Positions 9,223 through 17,849 of a DNA stretch of 64,000 nucleotides are shown piece after piece. Origin of the DNA: Gemmiger formicilis (lineage in GTDB: Bacteria > Bacillota > Clostridia > Oscillospirales > Ruminococcaceae); the NCBI RefSeq assembly GCF_018784445.1, contig NZ_WQOH01000021.1, forward strand, positions 1 to 64,000. The letters run 5' to 3'. How positions within the stretch are numbered: position 1 is the stretch's first letter; every line of letters begins with the position of its first letter. The translations under genes and the position numbers were made by a program. A model generated the notes under the pieces. That model did not search any database. It was given only the letters and a program-made list of their open reading frames with translations, and was not told the origin of the DNA.

Positions 9223-12200
9223 TCACCTCCGTTGTGCAGGGAAGTATTGACGTTTTTCTTTTTTAACAAGGGTATAATTGCCGAGGGCATCGACCTGGTA
9301 TTTTTGAACTTTCTGAAGTGTCTTAAGTCCAAGACTTTCTACCATATAAGCACCGTCATGTGTTGCTACCGTTATAGAACCGCCCGAAATATTTCCTCCC
9401 TCGAAATAGACCATATCACCATTCGTTTGCATTTCCTTTTCCAGTGTACTGTCTTTATTTTGCACTTTGAATTTCATTGTGCGCTTGCTTTCAACTCGAA
9501 TCAGGTCATTTGGGCAAAGTGAGAACAGAAAGTCCTTTTCGTCCATTTCTTTCCACTCTGCGTAATTTTTGTGTGCGATAACCGCTTTATTGGGCAATTC
9601 CGGTTTCACCGTATCTGCCACATAGATCGGCACCCAGTAATAGCCGTCGCCCGGCACAAAATAGACATCAATGCGTACCATCGTATCATTGTCGGCCACA
9701 CCTTTTCCTTCATGGACTGCAACCATGCTGGTGGCTTTATCATACACTTTAACCTTGCGGACCTGTGCTCCCGGCGTTCCATCGGCACGCGGTTTAAAGA
9801 ACGGTTCTGCAAATGCCTTTTTTCCATCGCCGCCAAAAGCTGTCAGCTGTTCCTTTAAAGCATTGTACAGCAGGGTATCACTGCTCGGATTAAAATATCC
9901 TGCAATTTCTCCCTCTTTGTCAAGCTTCAAATCTGTAATCGACCGGCGCTGAACCGTATGCGCATCATCCAAGCGACCCTTTATCGTCTCCTTATGTGCC
10001 GCTCCCGTCATCTTATGCCGCGGCATACGCGACACAAACACCGGCCGGATGCTTGCTATATCCACATTCTGATAATATACCGGGTTGATCTGCATTAAAT
10101 TTTCCTGCGGGCAAGCCGACAAACGCTGCATCAGCTCATCCCGGAATCGCGGCCACGGCTCCGGGAAGCGCTCACCCCGGGTGTCCGAGGTTTCGATATG
10201 CGTGTAGAACCGCGACACCCGTTGGATCATCCCATCCGTCGTGCAGGCAATGACCGCCGCATCTACGGCGTGGTGCAGGTCGCCGTCAGCACGCACCTTG
10301 CCAAGCCCCCAGCGTTTGCGCAAAAACGCTGTAACTGCGCCGTTTACAGCAACCACACGCTTCTTACCTGCCGCAGGGAAATCTGCAAACGCAAGGTGGC
10401 TGCGAATGTAGTTCAGCATAAAACTTGCAATATACTGTGTGTCCTGCAAATTACGCTGCATAAAACCTTTGCTGTCTTCTTCGCTCAACTTCTCCTTTAG
10501 CAGATTTTGACGCTTGCGGTAATTTTTTACACTTGCTTTTGTGTAGACAATAAAATCATCCCGCCGTTTTCCTTGCAGATATTGCAGCGGAAGGCGATTG
10601 CCTTTCTGGCGGTTTTCCGACGCCAGCACCAATACTTTGTTCGCACGGCGGTCGTCAAAGCTGATGCTGTACGGAACAATATGGTCAACTTCCGCATAGC
10701 CTGAAACAGTAATGGCCTTTTCCAGTTCCAGCGGCTGCAGCGAATACGCACACCGCCCATCCTGTTCTTTCCACAACCTGTATTTTACAAGATCCTGGCC
10801 TGTGATATTTCTCCCTGGGAACAGTTCATGCAGGTCTTTCATCAAACGCTCGTTCTCGGCGTTATTGTCTTTCATGGCCTTGTCAAGGTCATTGCGCTGC
10901 TGGAAGTTTTTGCTCATCTCCCGCGCCAGTTCCAAGTGGATATTGACCGGGCTTTCTCCCTGCTCGCGGATGATTGCATTGACAACTTTGATAGTCTGTG
11001 CCACCGCACGCCGCACCACCGGGCTTGTGATGTCCTCCATTTCCTCTGTGGACGCAGGCAGGAACTGCGATTTTTCACCACGGTAATTTCCCTGAAAGTC
11101 ATATCCCGCTTCTTTGCAAGCGTCGTTATAGTTCAGTCCTTGTTCCAAATAGGGGATCAGTTTTCGGCACGCTTTGACAGAAATATGCCCGAACCCGCTA
11201 AAGCTGGGCAGCGTCATCAAAGCATCAACTTCCAGCGGTTCAAACTGCGCTTCTTCCAGCTTTGCTCTGAGCGTAGTTTCATTTTTATACATTGTCAGCG
11301 CTGTTGCCGCTGCATCCAGCCTGTCGCGGCTGACACTGCGGATGTAGTCTTTCCGCAAGGTATTGAGCACTTTGCGCATTTTGTGGTAACAGGGGAGACA
11401 TACAATTTTCTCTTTTTTCTCGCAATCCTCAGTTGTTTGTCCGTCCCGATATCGCACCATATTGAATCTTGCCTGTTCCGACAGGGCAAGAGCCTTGCGT
11501 ATCCTGGCAAAATCCAACTTGTCCGTTTGATAGCATACGGAAAGTAATTCTTGCCGTTCTTCTGCCGTCAGTATACGTGCCGCACCGCTCTCTATAATGC
11601 GGATATGATTGATTTTTTGCAGCAGCGTAAAATATTCAAACGACCAAGTTGCTTTGGCTGCACGCGGTTCGGCTTGTCCTTCAAGCGTGCAGGTTCCCAC
11701 CATCTTTTCAACGATATTGCCGCCGTAGGGGCTGTTTCCGCCGGGGCCTTCATCAAACGAACGCTGACGCGTCAAAATCGTAAGGTACTCCGCTTCCATT
11801 TCCGGCGAAGCCCACGCCGCACCATACTGGCGCTGCGCAGCAAAAAGCTGTACCGCTTCCTCCACGATTTGATCCCGTCTGACCGTAGAAAGATAGTTTT
11901 CCGACTTGTTGCGTTTATGCTCTGCAAACACCGGGTCACGGTACATCATCTCGCCAACCGTGCGGTAGTGGTTTTCTTCCATGCGGCGCGTGTTGGCATC
12001 GATTGCTTGCAGCAGCTTTCCGTCTTTCTGGGCATCATCTGCCTTGCGGTTGCTGCGGAAACCACGGCGCTGCATCAAGTGCAGCAAAATTCGGGCAAAG
12101 TCCATCGCCGTTACAGGGCCATCCAACGCCTGCACACGCAGGGCATAGATATCCGGCAGGTGGCCCGCCTGCACCGCTTCTTCTATTTTTGCTCTGCCCG

Positions 12201-12456
12201 GCAAGCCGTTTTGCGCCATCAGCTCATACAAGTCTGCCTTGCGCAAGCTGCGGCGGCGCAGTCTGCGGCGCATGCTTCTGGCTTCCCGCCGCGGCGCAGC
12301 AAGGCTTTCGCCGGTTTTGGGCTGCTCCGCCTTGTCAAATATGCGCGAGCCGCAGCGGATCAGTCCATAAGGCTCCGCGTTTTCGTTCAGCGCTACCACG
12401 GCCCAGCCAACAGACGCAATGCCAATATCCAGGCCAATTCCATAGGGGTGCTTCAT
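9223..12456 (-). CDS. cas9: CRISPR-associated endonuclease Cas9, compact type II-C
   Basis: A 1077-residue Cas9, in the compact II-C size range. RuvC-I is GIGLDIGIASVGWAV with Asp10; the arginine-rich bridge helix follows (AAPRREARSMRRRLRRRSLRK, about 52-73). RuvC-II is VNIHLELAREMSK, the HNH centre is YAEVDHIVPYS with His at about 592, and RuvC-III is DLHHAVDAAVIA. All nuclease residues are present, so it should cut both strands. The start is the ATG at 12456, which has AAGGTG eight bases upstream; a GTG at 12465 is possible but overlaps that site. It leads the cas9-cas1-cas2 operon and lies just after the tracrRNA. The PAM cannot be read from the sequence. Confidence 0.97.
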   Translation of the reverse strand: MKHPYGIGLDIGIASVGWAVVALNENAEPYGLIRCGSRIFDKAEQPKTGESLAAPRREARSMRRRLRRRSLRKADLYELMAQNGLPGRAKIEEAVQAGHLPDIYALRVQALDGPVTAMDFARILLHLMQRRGFRSNRKADDAQKDGKLLQAIDANTRRMEENHYRTVGEMMYRDPVFAEHKRNKSENYLSTVRRDQIVEEAVQLFAAQRQYGAAWASPEMEAEYLTILTRQRSFDEGPGGNSPYGGNIVEKMVGTCTLEGQAEPRAAKATWSFEYFTLLQKINHIRIIESGAARILTAEERQELLSVCYQTDKLDFARIRKALALSEQARFNMVRYRDGQTTEDCEKKEKIVCLPCYHKMRKVLNTLRKDYIRSVSRDRLDAAATALTMYKNETTLRAKLEEAQFEPLEVDALMTLPSFSGFGHISVKACRKLIPYLEQGLNYNDACKEAGYDFQGNYRGEKSQFLPASTEEMEDITSPVVRRAVAQTIKVVNAIIREQGESPVNIHLELAREMSKNFQQRNDLDKAMKDNNAENERLMKDLHELFPGRNITGQDLVKYRLWKEQDGRCAYSLQPLELEKAITVSGYAEVDHIVPYSISFDDRRANKVLVLASENRQKGNRLPLQYLQGKRRDDFIVYTKASVKNYRKRQNLLKEKLSEEDSKGFMQRNLQDTQYIASFMLNYIRSHLAFADFPAAGKKRVVAVNGAVTAFLRKRWGLGKVRADGDLHHAVDAAVIACTTDGMIQRVSRFYTHIETSDTRGERFPEPWPRFRDELMQRLSACPQENLMQINPVYYQNVDIASIRPVFVSRMPRHKMTGAAHKETIKGRLDDAHTVQRRSITDLKLDKEGEIAGYFNPSSDTLLYNALKEQLTAFGGDGKKAFAEPFFKPRADGTPGAQVRKVKVYDKATSMVAVHEGKGVADNDTMVRIDVYFVPGDGYYWVPIYVADTVKPELPNKAVIAHKNYAEWKEMDEKDFLFSLCPNDLIRVESKRTMKFKVQNKDSTLEKEMQTNGDMVYFEGGNISGGSITVATHDGAYMVESLGLKTLQKVQKYQVDALGNYTLVKKEKRQYFPAQRR

Positions 12457-12540
12457 ATTCACCACACCTTTTCTTTTTTACTATTATCATACCGCATAAA
12501 GAATCACACGGCAACTGACATTTTCCACGAAAATTTGACA

Positions 12541-12640
12541 AAAAAGATGACGCCCTGTCATAAGACAGGGCGTCAGAGCTTTACGGTCCTATGACCTTAT
12601 CATAGCAACCATAATAGTTCTTGGTATGGTATAAGAACTG
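12541..12640 (-). ncRNA. tracrRNA
   Basis: On the minus strand, bases 12635-12599 are a degenerate complete copy of the CRISPR repeat in reverse complement (about 30 of 36 positions match), giving an anti-repeat with CCAAGAACTATTA and CTATGA arms around a mismatched bulge. Then follow a short nexus-like hairpin GGTC-ATAG-GACC (12596-12585), GTAAAGCTCTG, and a 12-bp terminator stem (12575-12548) ending in a T-run. The order anti-repeat, AAGG hairpin, GCTCTG, terminator matches the N. meningitidis tracrRNA as I recall it. It is upstream of cas9 and on the same strand. Confidence 0.88.
12548..12575 (-). terminator. tracrRNA terminator hairpin
   Basis: TGACGCCCTGTC pairs with GACAGGGCGTCA across an ATAA loop, followed on the minus strand by TCTTTTTT. 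Confidence 0.88.
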
Positions 12641-12645
12641 TTTAT

Positions 12646-12674
12646 AGTATACAACAGCCCTTGAAAAACTGCAA
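12646..12674 (-). promoter_or_regulatory. tracrRNA promoter
   Basis: TTGCAG (12674-12669), a 17-base spacer and TATACT (12651-12646) place a start at about 12640, just before the anti-repeat. Confidence 0.65.
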
Positions 12675-12681
12675 GTCTTTT

Positions 12682-13584
12682 TTACGGCAGCTGCGGGGCA
12701 TAGGCCTCCAGGTGGCGGGGATGGCCGGGGTAGACGATGGCAATGCCGTCGGGCCCGGTGTTGGCGCTGACAACGCCGCCCAGCTGGAACACAATGACCG
12801 GCGCATGGCCGAATGCCTTTTTGCAGGCCTTGACAAGCTCGTCGCGCTTGGAGGTGCTGGACGTGTAAGCCACCATGTAGGGGGTGTCCTTCATGGAATC
12901 GACGCGGCTTTCCACCCATTTGATCATGGCGGCGGGCACGGCAGCGTCGCCGCGCACCTTGGCCTCGACCTTGGAGACGCCCGCGTTCAGGCTGATGATG
13001 GGGCGGATGCCCAGCAGGTCACCCACCACGGCAGCGGCGGCGCTGACGCGGCCGGACTTCTTCATCTGCTTCAGGCTGTATGCGGCCAGGCAGATTTCCA
13101 CGCGGTCCAGGCTCTGCTTCATCTCCTCCACGCAGGTGGCAAGCTCGCCGCCGTTGCGCACCTTGCGGGCGCACTCGCACAGATACCAGCCGTAGGGCAT
13201 CGAGTAGGTGTGGCTGTCGATGAGCTGGATGTTCAGCTTATGGCCGGGGCGCTCCTCGGCCAGCATCTCCGCACCTTTGACGGCGTTGTTGTAGGTACTG
13301 GACCCCGCGCTGTTGATGCACAGATGCACCAGGTCGGTATAGCCCTCGTCCACATAGCGCTCGTAAATCTCGCACCACTGCAGCTGGGTGATGGCGGCGG
13401 TGGTGGGCACGCCCTGGGCGTCGCGCATCATCTGGTAAAACTGGTCATTGGTGAAATCCTTGCGCTCCATGTATTCCACGCCGTCCAGGTTGATGGGGAA
13501 GCCCACGACCTCGATGCCGTACTTGTCCGCAAGCTCCTGCGGAATGTCGGAACAGGAATCCGTCAGAAAACCGATCTTGCTCAT
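12682..13584 (-). CDS. DegV family fatty-acid binding protein
   Basis: DegV proteins (FakB type) bind a fatty acid and, in characterised systems, present it to the kinase FakA. The 300-residue product has the family start KIGFLTDSCSDIPQEL, the INSAGSSTYNNAVKGAEML loop, and the SLKQMKKSGRVSAAAAVVGDLLGIRPII segment. The ATG overlaps the trmL stop by 4 bases, so both belong to one transcript. No fakA-like gene is in the window. Confidence 0.92.
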   Translation of the reverse strand: MSKIGFLTDSCSDIPQELADKYGIEVVGFPINLDGVEYMERKDFTNDQFYQMMRDAQGVPTTAAITQLQWCEIYERYVDEGYTDLVHLCINSAGSSTYNNAVKGAEMLAEERPGHKLNIQLIDSHTYSMPYGWYLCECARKVRNGGELATCVEEMKQSLDRVEICLAAYSLKQMKKSGRVSAAAAVVGDLLGIRPIISLNAGVSKVEAKVRGDAAVPAAMIKWVESRVDSMKDTPYMVAYTSSTSKRDELVKACKKAFGHAPVIVFQLGGVVSANTGPDGIAIVYPGHPRHLEAYAPQLP

Positions 13585-14090
13585 TTTACATCCTCACTCC
13601 ATTCGTAGCGGGTCAGCTGCCCGCGAGTCTCTAAGTCGGCAAAATCCCATTGGCGCAGGGCCTCATACGCGCCCACGGCCACAGCGTTGGACAGGTTCAG
13701 GCAGCGCTCGCCCCGGCGCATGGGCATACGCACGCAGTCGGCCTCGTGGGCTGCCAGCAGTTCCTCAGGCAGGCCGGCGTCCTCGCGCCCAAAGACGAGG
13801 TATGCGCCGTCGGGATAGTGTACATCCACATGGCGGTGCAGGCCTTTGGATGTGAAGTAGAAAAATGGCCCCTTGTTTCGGGCGAAAAAGTCCGCCAAGT
13901 CTTTATAATATGTTATATCAAGCTGGTGCCAGTAGTCAAGCCCGGCGCGCTTTAATTTTTTATCGTCGATGGTAAAGCCCATCGGCCCCACCATATGCAG
14001 CCGCGCACCCGTCACCGCGCAGGTCCGGGCGATATTGCCGGAGTTCTGCGGTATCTGCGGCTCGACCAATACAATGTTTAAGGTTGGCAT
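13581..14090 (-). CDS. trmL: tRNA (cytidine/uridine(34)-2'-O)-methyltransferase TrmL
   Basis: A 169-residue SPOUT methyltransferase that 2'-O-methylates the wobble base of certain leucine tRNAs. Family motifs: NIVLVEPQIPQNSGNIARTC at residues 4-23, LVFGREDAGLP (about 98) and the knot segment MRRGERCLNLSNAVAVGAYEALRQ (about 125-148). The start at 14090 begins with the family-typical strand; upstream in-frame sequence is REP-like and not coding. Overlaps degV by 4 bases. Confidence 0.93.
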   Translation of the reverse strand: MPTLNIVLVEPQIPQNSGNIARTCAVTGARLHMVGPMGFTIDDKKLKRAGLDYWHQLDITYYKDLADFFARNKGPFFYFTSKGLHRHVDVHYPDGAYLVFGREDAGLPEELLAAHEADCVRMPMRRGERCLNLSNAVAVGAYEALRQWDFADLETRGQLTRYEWSEDVK

Positions 14091-14133
14091 ATGTTTACAG
14101 TCCTGTTTGTTTGAATTTTGTGTGGTGGCAGCT

Positions 14134-14206
14134 TTGTAGGGCGGCCAGTCCTCTGGCCGCCACATCGCCGCCCTGTTGCAGGGGCGGCGTCCCCGACGCC
14201 CCGCCT
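14134..14206. repeat. REP-like extragenic palindrome pair
   Basis: TTGTAGGGCGGCCAGTCC with TGGCCGCC, then GTTGCAGGGGCGGCGTCC with GACGCCCC, two units between pdxK and trmL. Confidence 0.65.
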
Positions 14207-14216
14207 GTCTGTCGCT

Positions 14217-15047
14217 TCACTCCTGCCGCAGCTTCGGCAGCGCATTTTCCAGCCAGACACCCAGGCGCTCATCCGCACCTTCGGGGGTCTGGCGGATGCA
14301 CTCGGCCACAAAGGCGGCGGCTGCCTGCACGGCAGCCTGTGGCACGTTGCCCTGCAAAATGCGCCCTACCAGCACAGCAGCAAAGATATCGCCGGTGCCA
14401 TGGAACATCCGGGGCAGCAGCGGCGTTTTGACGGTGTAGCCCTCGCCGCCGCGGGCCGCGCCCACACAGCCTATGTACCGCCCGCCGTTCAGCCCGGTCA
14501 CACCGGTCACAACGACCTGCGGCGCAATGCGCACCAGCCGTGCCGCCTGGGCGGCGGCCTGCTCAGCACTGCCCACGCCGGGCAGCGGGTCGCCCAGCAG
14601 CAGGGCAGCCTCGGTCACATTGGGCACGATCAAATCAGCCTTACTGCACAGATTGTACATAGCCGGGACCATGTCGGCCCCCAGCCCGCTGTACAGCCGC
14701 CCGCCGTCGCCCAGCACCGGATCCACGACCTTGAGCGCTTTCGGCCACAGCTCGAACGCCTGTTCCACCAGCCGGGCCTGGGCGGAGTCCGCCAGATACC
14801 CGGAGTAGATGCAGTCGAATTTCACGCCCAGCCGGTGGTAATGCGCCAGCGCGGCAGGGCCGTAGCTGGGGTCGGCCAGCTTGGCCGGTGCGCCCAGTCC
14901 GCCGGTATGGGTGGACAGCACCGCCGTGGGCAGTGCCACAGTCTGCGCCCCCAGCGTCGAGAGCACCGGTGCGATGACCGACAGCGCCGCCCGGCCAAAG
15001 CCCGGCAGGTCGTGGATGGCTAATACGGTTTTCGGTGCGTTGGTCAT
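14217..15047 (-). CDS. pdxK: Pyridoxal/pyridoxamine kinase
   Basis: A 276-residue ribokinase-fold kinase of the PfkB/PdxY group, phosphorylating B6 vitamers. Visible motifs: LAIHDLPGFGRAALSV at the N-terminus, ALPTAVLSTHTGG, VVDPVLGDGGRLY (about 150-162) and the catalytic GTGDIFAAVLVG near residue 225. Annotated relatives are usually called pyridoxamine kinase; some double as HMP kinases (ThiD), which cannot be excluded. An extended -10 (TGGTAGAAT, 15161-15153) lies about 105 bases upstream. Confidence 0.87.
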   Translation of the reverse strand: MTNAPKTVLAIHDLPGFGRAALSVIAPVLSTLGAQTVALPTAVLSTHTGGLGAPAKLADPSYGPAALAHYHRLGVKFDCIYSGYLADSAQARLVEQAFELWPKALKVVDPVLGDGGRLYSGLGADMVPAMYNLCSKADLIVPNVTEAALLLGDPLPGVGSAEQAAAQAARLVRIAPQVVVTGVTGLNGGRYIGCVGAARGGEGYTVKTPLLPRMFHGTGDIFAAVLVGRILQGNVPQAAVQAAAAFVAECIRQTPEGADERLGVWLENALPKLRQE

Positions 15048-15055
15048 GCCGTGTT

Positions 15056-15112
15056 CCTCCCTTCTCGGCCCCCTCTGGGGCTGCCGCCGCAGAGGCTGGG
15101 GGAGAGAGTTTT
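15056..15112. repeat. Fragment of the GATGAGG intergenic repeat family
   Basis: On the minus strand CTCTCCCCCAGCC, GGCGGCAGCCCC and GAGGGGGCCGAGAAG resemble one end of the roughly 140-base repeats at 22.96 and 26.81 kb. It forms the leader just before the pdxK start codon and supplies GAAGGGAGG as its ribosome binding site. Confidence 0.45.
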
Positions 15113-15232
15113 TCCGTCAGCACTCGTTCCCCGCTTTTTTGAGTTCTCATAGATTCTACCATAAAACCCGCCGCAAAAAAAGCCGTATTGGGTCGATTGT
15201 CCCGATTTGTTTGGTTTTTGGGCAAAGACCAC

Positions 15233-15364
15233 AAAAAAGCCGCGCACAGTGGCCTAAACCTGTACGCAGTCAGGGGGGATTTTCCTTGTATGCCGCAGCA
15301 GTTCTCCACATACCCGTACCTTATAAGGGATTCGTCAGTCCAATGCAATAAGGTCTGACCTCTC
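15233..15364 (-). ncRNA. Candidate structured small RNA, unassigned
   Basis: Between serA and pdxK the minus strand shows a promoter-like pair (TTGTGA 15398-15393, 16 bases, CATAAT 15376-15371) then three hairpins: ACCTTAT with ATAAGGT (15354-15318), GTATG with CATAC (15313-15288) and an 8-bp terminator stem GCGTACAG with CTGTGCGC (15267-15242) ending GGCTTTTTT. No start codon with a good ribosome site opens a credible protein. I do not recognise a riboswitch or housekeeping RNA family; 6S-like or a new class are both open. The strand is set by the terminator. Confidence 0.5.
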
Positions 15365-15396
15365 ATAGCGATTATGTCCCCTACCTCCAATTTCAC

Positions 15397-15438
15397 AAAA
15401 ACACCCTCTGCCGCGAAATGACGGCAGAGGGTGTTTTT
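15397..15438 (-). terminator. serA terminator
   Basis: A perfect 17-bp stem (15397-15413 with 15422-15438) starts 16 bases after the serA stop codon and ends in a T-run on the minus strand. Confidence 0.9.
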
Positions 15439-15453
15439 CACACATTTTACAGT

Positions 15454-16614
15454 TTACAAAACGCGCACGCGGATAGCAGGCTCAATAGCTCCCAGCTTCG
15501 TGGCCAGGTCGTCGGTGACGTTGCCGGTCACATCCAGCAGGGTGTAGGCCACATCCTTTTTGCCCTTGTTCACCATGTTCTCAATGTTCAGGTGGGCTTC
15601 GGTCAAAATGCCGGTGATGGCCGAGATCGCACCCGGTGCGTTCTTGTGGATGATGCAGATGCGGCGGCCGCTGACGCGGGGCTGGCTGACATCCGGCAGG
15701 TTGACACTGTGGGTGATGTTGCCGTTTTTCAGGTAGTCGCTCAGCTCGGCGGCGGCCATCACGGCACAGTTCGTCTCGCTCTCCGGCGTGCTGGCGCCCA
15801 GGTGCGGCGTGCAGTAAACGCCCTTGACGCCCAGCAGTTCCTCGGTGGGGAAATCGCAGAAATACTGCGCGACCTTGCCGCTGTTCAGCGCGTCCAGCAG
15901 GGCAGCGTTGTCCACCAACTCACCGCGGGCGAAGTTCAGCACGCGGACACCGTCCTTGCACATGGCCAGCGTCTGCGCGTTGATGGTGTGGCGGGTCGTG
16001 GGCAGGTAGGGGACATGGATGGTCAGGTAGTCGCAGCGGGGCAGCATATCGCCCAGCGTGACGCAGTGCTGCACACTGCGGGACAAGCTCCACGCTGCAT
16101 CGATGGAAATGTAGGGGTCATAGCCCAGAACTTCCATGCCCAGCGCCACGGCGGCGTTGGCAACGCGTGCACCGATGGCCCCCAGGCCGATGACGCCCAG
16201 CGTCTTGCCGCGCAGCTCGGGGCCGACAAAGGCTTTCTTGCCCTTCTCCACATCCTTGGCGATGGTGTCGCGGCCTTTGAGGGTCTGCGCCCAGTTCACG
16301 GCGTCCACCATGTTGCGGCTGCCCGCCACCAGCGCGCCGATGACCAGCTCTGCCACGGCGTTGGCGTTGGCACCCGGCGTGTTGAACACGACGATGCCGG
16401 CATTGGTGCATTCCTCCACTGGGATGTTGTTGGTACCTGCACCCGCGCGGGCGATGGCCAGCAGGCTGTCCGGCAGCGGCGCGTCGTGCATATCGGCGCT
16501 GCGCACCAAAATGCCGTGGGGCGCGGCGGCCTCGTTGTCGATTTCAAACTGGTTGGCAGGCAGTTTGGCCAGCCCAACCGGCGAAATAGCATTCAAAGTT
16601 TTGATTGTATACAT
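15454..16614 (-). CDS. serA: D-3-phosphoglycerate dehydrogenase
   Basis: First step of serine synthesis, oxidising 3-phosphoglycerate with NAD+. The 386-residue protein is the short form: substrate and NAD domains (GVIGLGAIGARVANAAVALG near residue 141), the Arg/Glu/His active site (NFARGELVD, CTPHLGAST), then a C-terminal ACT domain (RICIIHKNAPGAISAITGILTEAHLNIENM) likely to bind serine. It lies downstream of serC with REP-like repeats between them; serB is not here. Confidence 0.96.
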   Translation of the reverse strand: MYTIKTLNAISPVGLAKLPANQFEIDNEAAAPHGILVRSADMHDAPLPDSLLAIARAGAGTNNIPVEECTNAGIVVFNTPGANANAVAELVIGALVAGSRNMVDAVNWAQTLKGRDTIAKDVEKGKKAFVGPELRGKTLGVIGLGAIGARVANAAVALGMEVLGYDPYISIDAAWSLSRSVQHCVTLGDMLPRCDYLTIHVPYLPTTRHTINAQTLAMCKDGVRVLNFARGELVDNAALLDALNSGKVAQYFCDFPTEELLGVKGVYCTPHLGASTPESETNCAVMAAAELSDYLKNGNITHSVNLPDVSQPRVSGRRICIIHKNAPGAISAITGILTEAHLNIENMVNKGKKDVAYTLLDVTGNVTDDLATKLGAIEPAIRVRVL

Positions 16615-16646
16615 ATAGATTACTCCCTGTTCCCCTTAATTATGCT

Positions 16647-16743
16647 TTGTAGGGGCCGGATATGTCCGGCCCTCAGCCTTGCGCTGCAAGTCGTCAACGG
16701 GTTGCCACCGTACTGTCGCGGGCCGGGCACGCCCGGCCCCTAC
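16647..16743. repeat. REP-like extragenic palindrome pair
   Basis: TTGTAGGGGCCGGATATGTC and, in inverted orientation, GGGCCGGGCACGCCCGGCCC ending CTACGAGG, filling the serC-serA gap. Confidence 0.75.
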
Positions 16744-16754
16744 GAGGCCGCCGT

Positions 16755-17849
16755 TCAATGCTCCTTGCGGAACTTCTCCATAAAGTCGACCAGCTTATCG
16801 ATGCCCTCCGGCGGCATGGCGTTGTAGATGGACGCCCGCATACCACCCACCAGGCGGTGACCTTTCAGGTTCACAAAGCCCGCCTCGGTGGCTGCGGCGC
16901 AGAACGCCTTGTCGGTGTCGGCATCGGGGCTTGTGAAGGTCACATTCATCATGCTGCGGTACTTTTTCTCCACCGGATTCTTGTAGAAGTCCTGGCCGTC
17001 GAGGTAATCGTAAAGCACCTTCGCCTTGGCGGTGTTGATCTTCTGCATATTTTCCAGGCCACCGATCTCGTTCTCCAGGTAGTTCATGACCAAGCCGGTC
17101 ATGTAGATGCACCAGCACGGCGGGGTGTTGTACATACTGTCGGCGTTCAGCAGGGTGGTGTAGTTCATCATCGTGGGGATCTTGTCGGGCGTCAGGCCCT
17201 TGGCGGCCTTGCCCAACAGATCCTCCCGCACAATGGCGACTGCCATGCCCGCGGGGGCAATGTTCTTCTGCACACCGAAGTAGATGACACCGTACTTGCT
17301 GACATCCACCGGCTCCGAGCAGATCATCGAACTCATGTCTGCGACCAGCGGCACGCCGTCCACCTGCGGTACATCGACGAATTTCGTACCGAAAATCGTG
17401 TTGTTCTGGCAGATGTGGATATAGCTGGCGTTGGGGTCATAGTCGATGGCCTTCACGTCGGGGATATAGGTAAAGTTTTTGTCCTTGCTGCTGGCGGCAA
17501 TGCGGGCCGTGCCGAACTTGGCGGCTTCCTCGGCAGCCTTTTCGCTGAAGTTGCCGGTCACAAGGTAATCCGCCGTGCCGGTGGTCATAAAGTTCAGCGG
17601 CACCATGGCAAACTGCTGGGTCGCGCCGCCCTGAAAAAAGCCCACCTTATAATTGTCGGGGATGTTCAGCACCCGGCGCATGGCGGCCTCGGTATTGTTG
17701 ATGATTTCATCGAACCATTTACTGCGGTGGCTCATCTCCATCACGCTCATGCCGGAACCATGGTAGTCCAGCAGTTCAGCCTGTGCGGTCTTTAAAACAG
17801 CCTCCGGCAGCATCGAAGGGCCGGCACTGAAATTGTAAACTCTAGCCAT
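16755..17849 (-). CDS. serC: Phosphoserine aminotransferase
   Basis: A 364-residue class V aminotransferase that makes O-phosphoserine from 3-phosphohydroxypyruvate. It opens with the family signature VYNFSAGPSMLPEAVL; the PLP-binding lysine is in YFGVQKNIAPAG (about 195), and the C-terminus has LKGHRLVGGMRASIYNAMP. GGAGG lies nine bases before the ATG at 17849, which decides the start. The next gene on this strand is serA. Confidence 0.97.
   Translation of the reverse strand: MARVYNFSAGPSMLPEAVLKTAQAELLDYHGSGMSVMEMSHRSKWFDEIINNTEAAMRRVLNIPDNYKVGFFQGGATQQFAMVPLNFMTTGTADYLVTGNFSEKAAEEAAKFGTARIAASSKDKNFTYIPDVKAIDYDPNASYIHICQNNTIFGTKFVDVPQVDGVPLVADMSSMICSEPVDVSKYGVIYFGVQKNIAPAGMAVAIVREDLLGKAAKGLTPDKIPTMMNYTTLLNADSMYNTPPCWCIYMTGLVMNYLENEIGGLENMQKINTAKAKVLYDYLDGQDFYKNPVEKKYRSMMNVTFTSPDADTDKAFCAAATEAGFVNLKGHRLVGGMRASIYNAMPPEGIDKLVDFMEKFRKEH

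Noticed and set aside
12581-12919. 112-codon minus strand frame across the 3' end of degV and the tracrRNA
   Set aside because: Overlaps degV in another frame and runs through the tracrRNA; no recognisable protein.
15233-15400. T-box or SRP RNA in the serA-pdxK gap
   Set aside because: No T-box sequence (AGGGTGGNACCGCG) and no SRP core (GGAAGGAAGCAG) is present.
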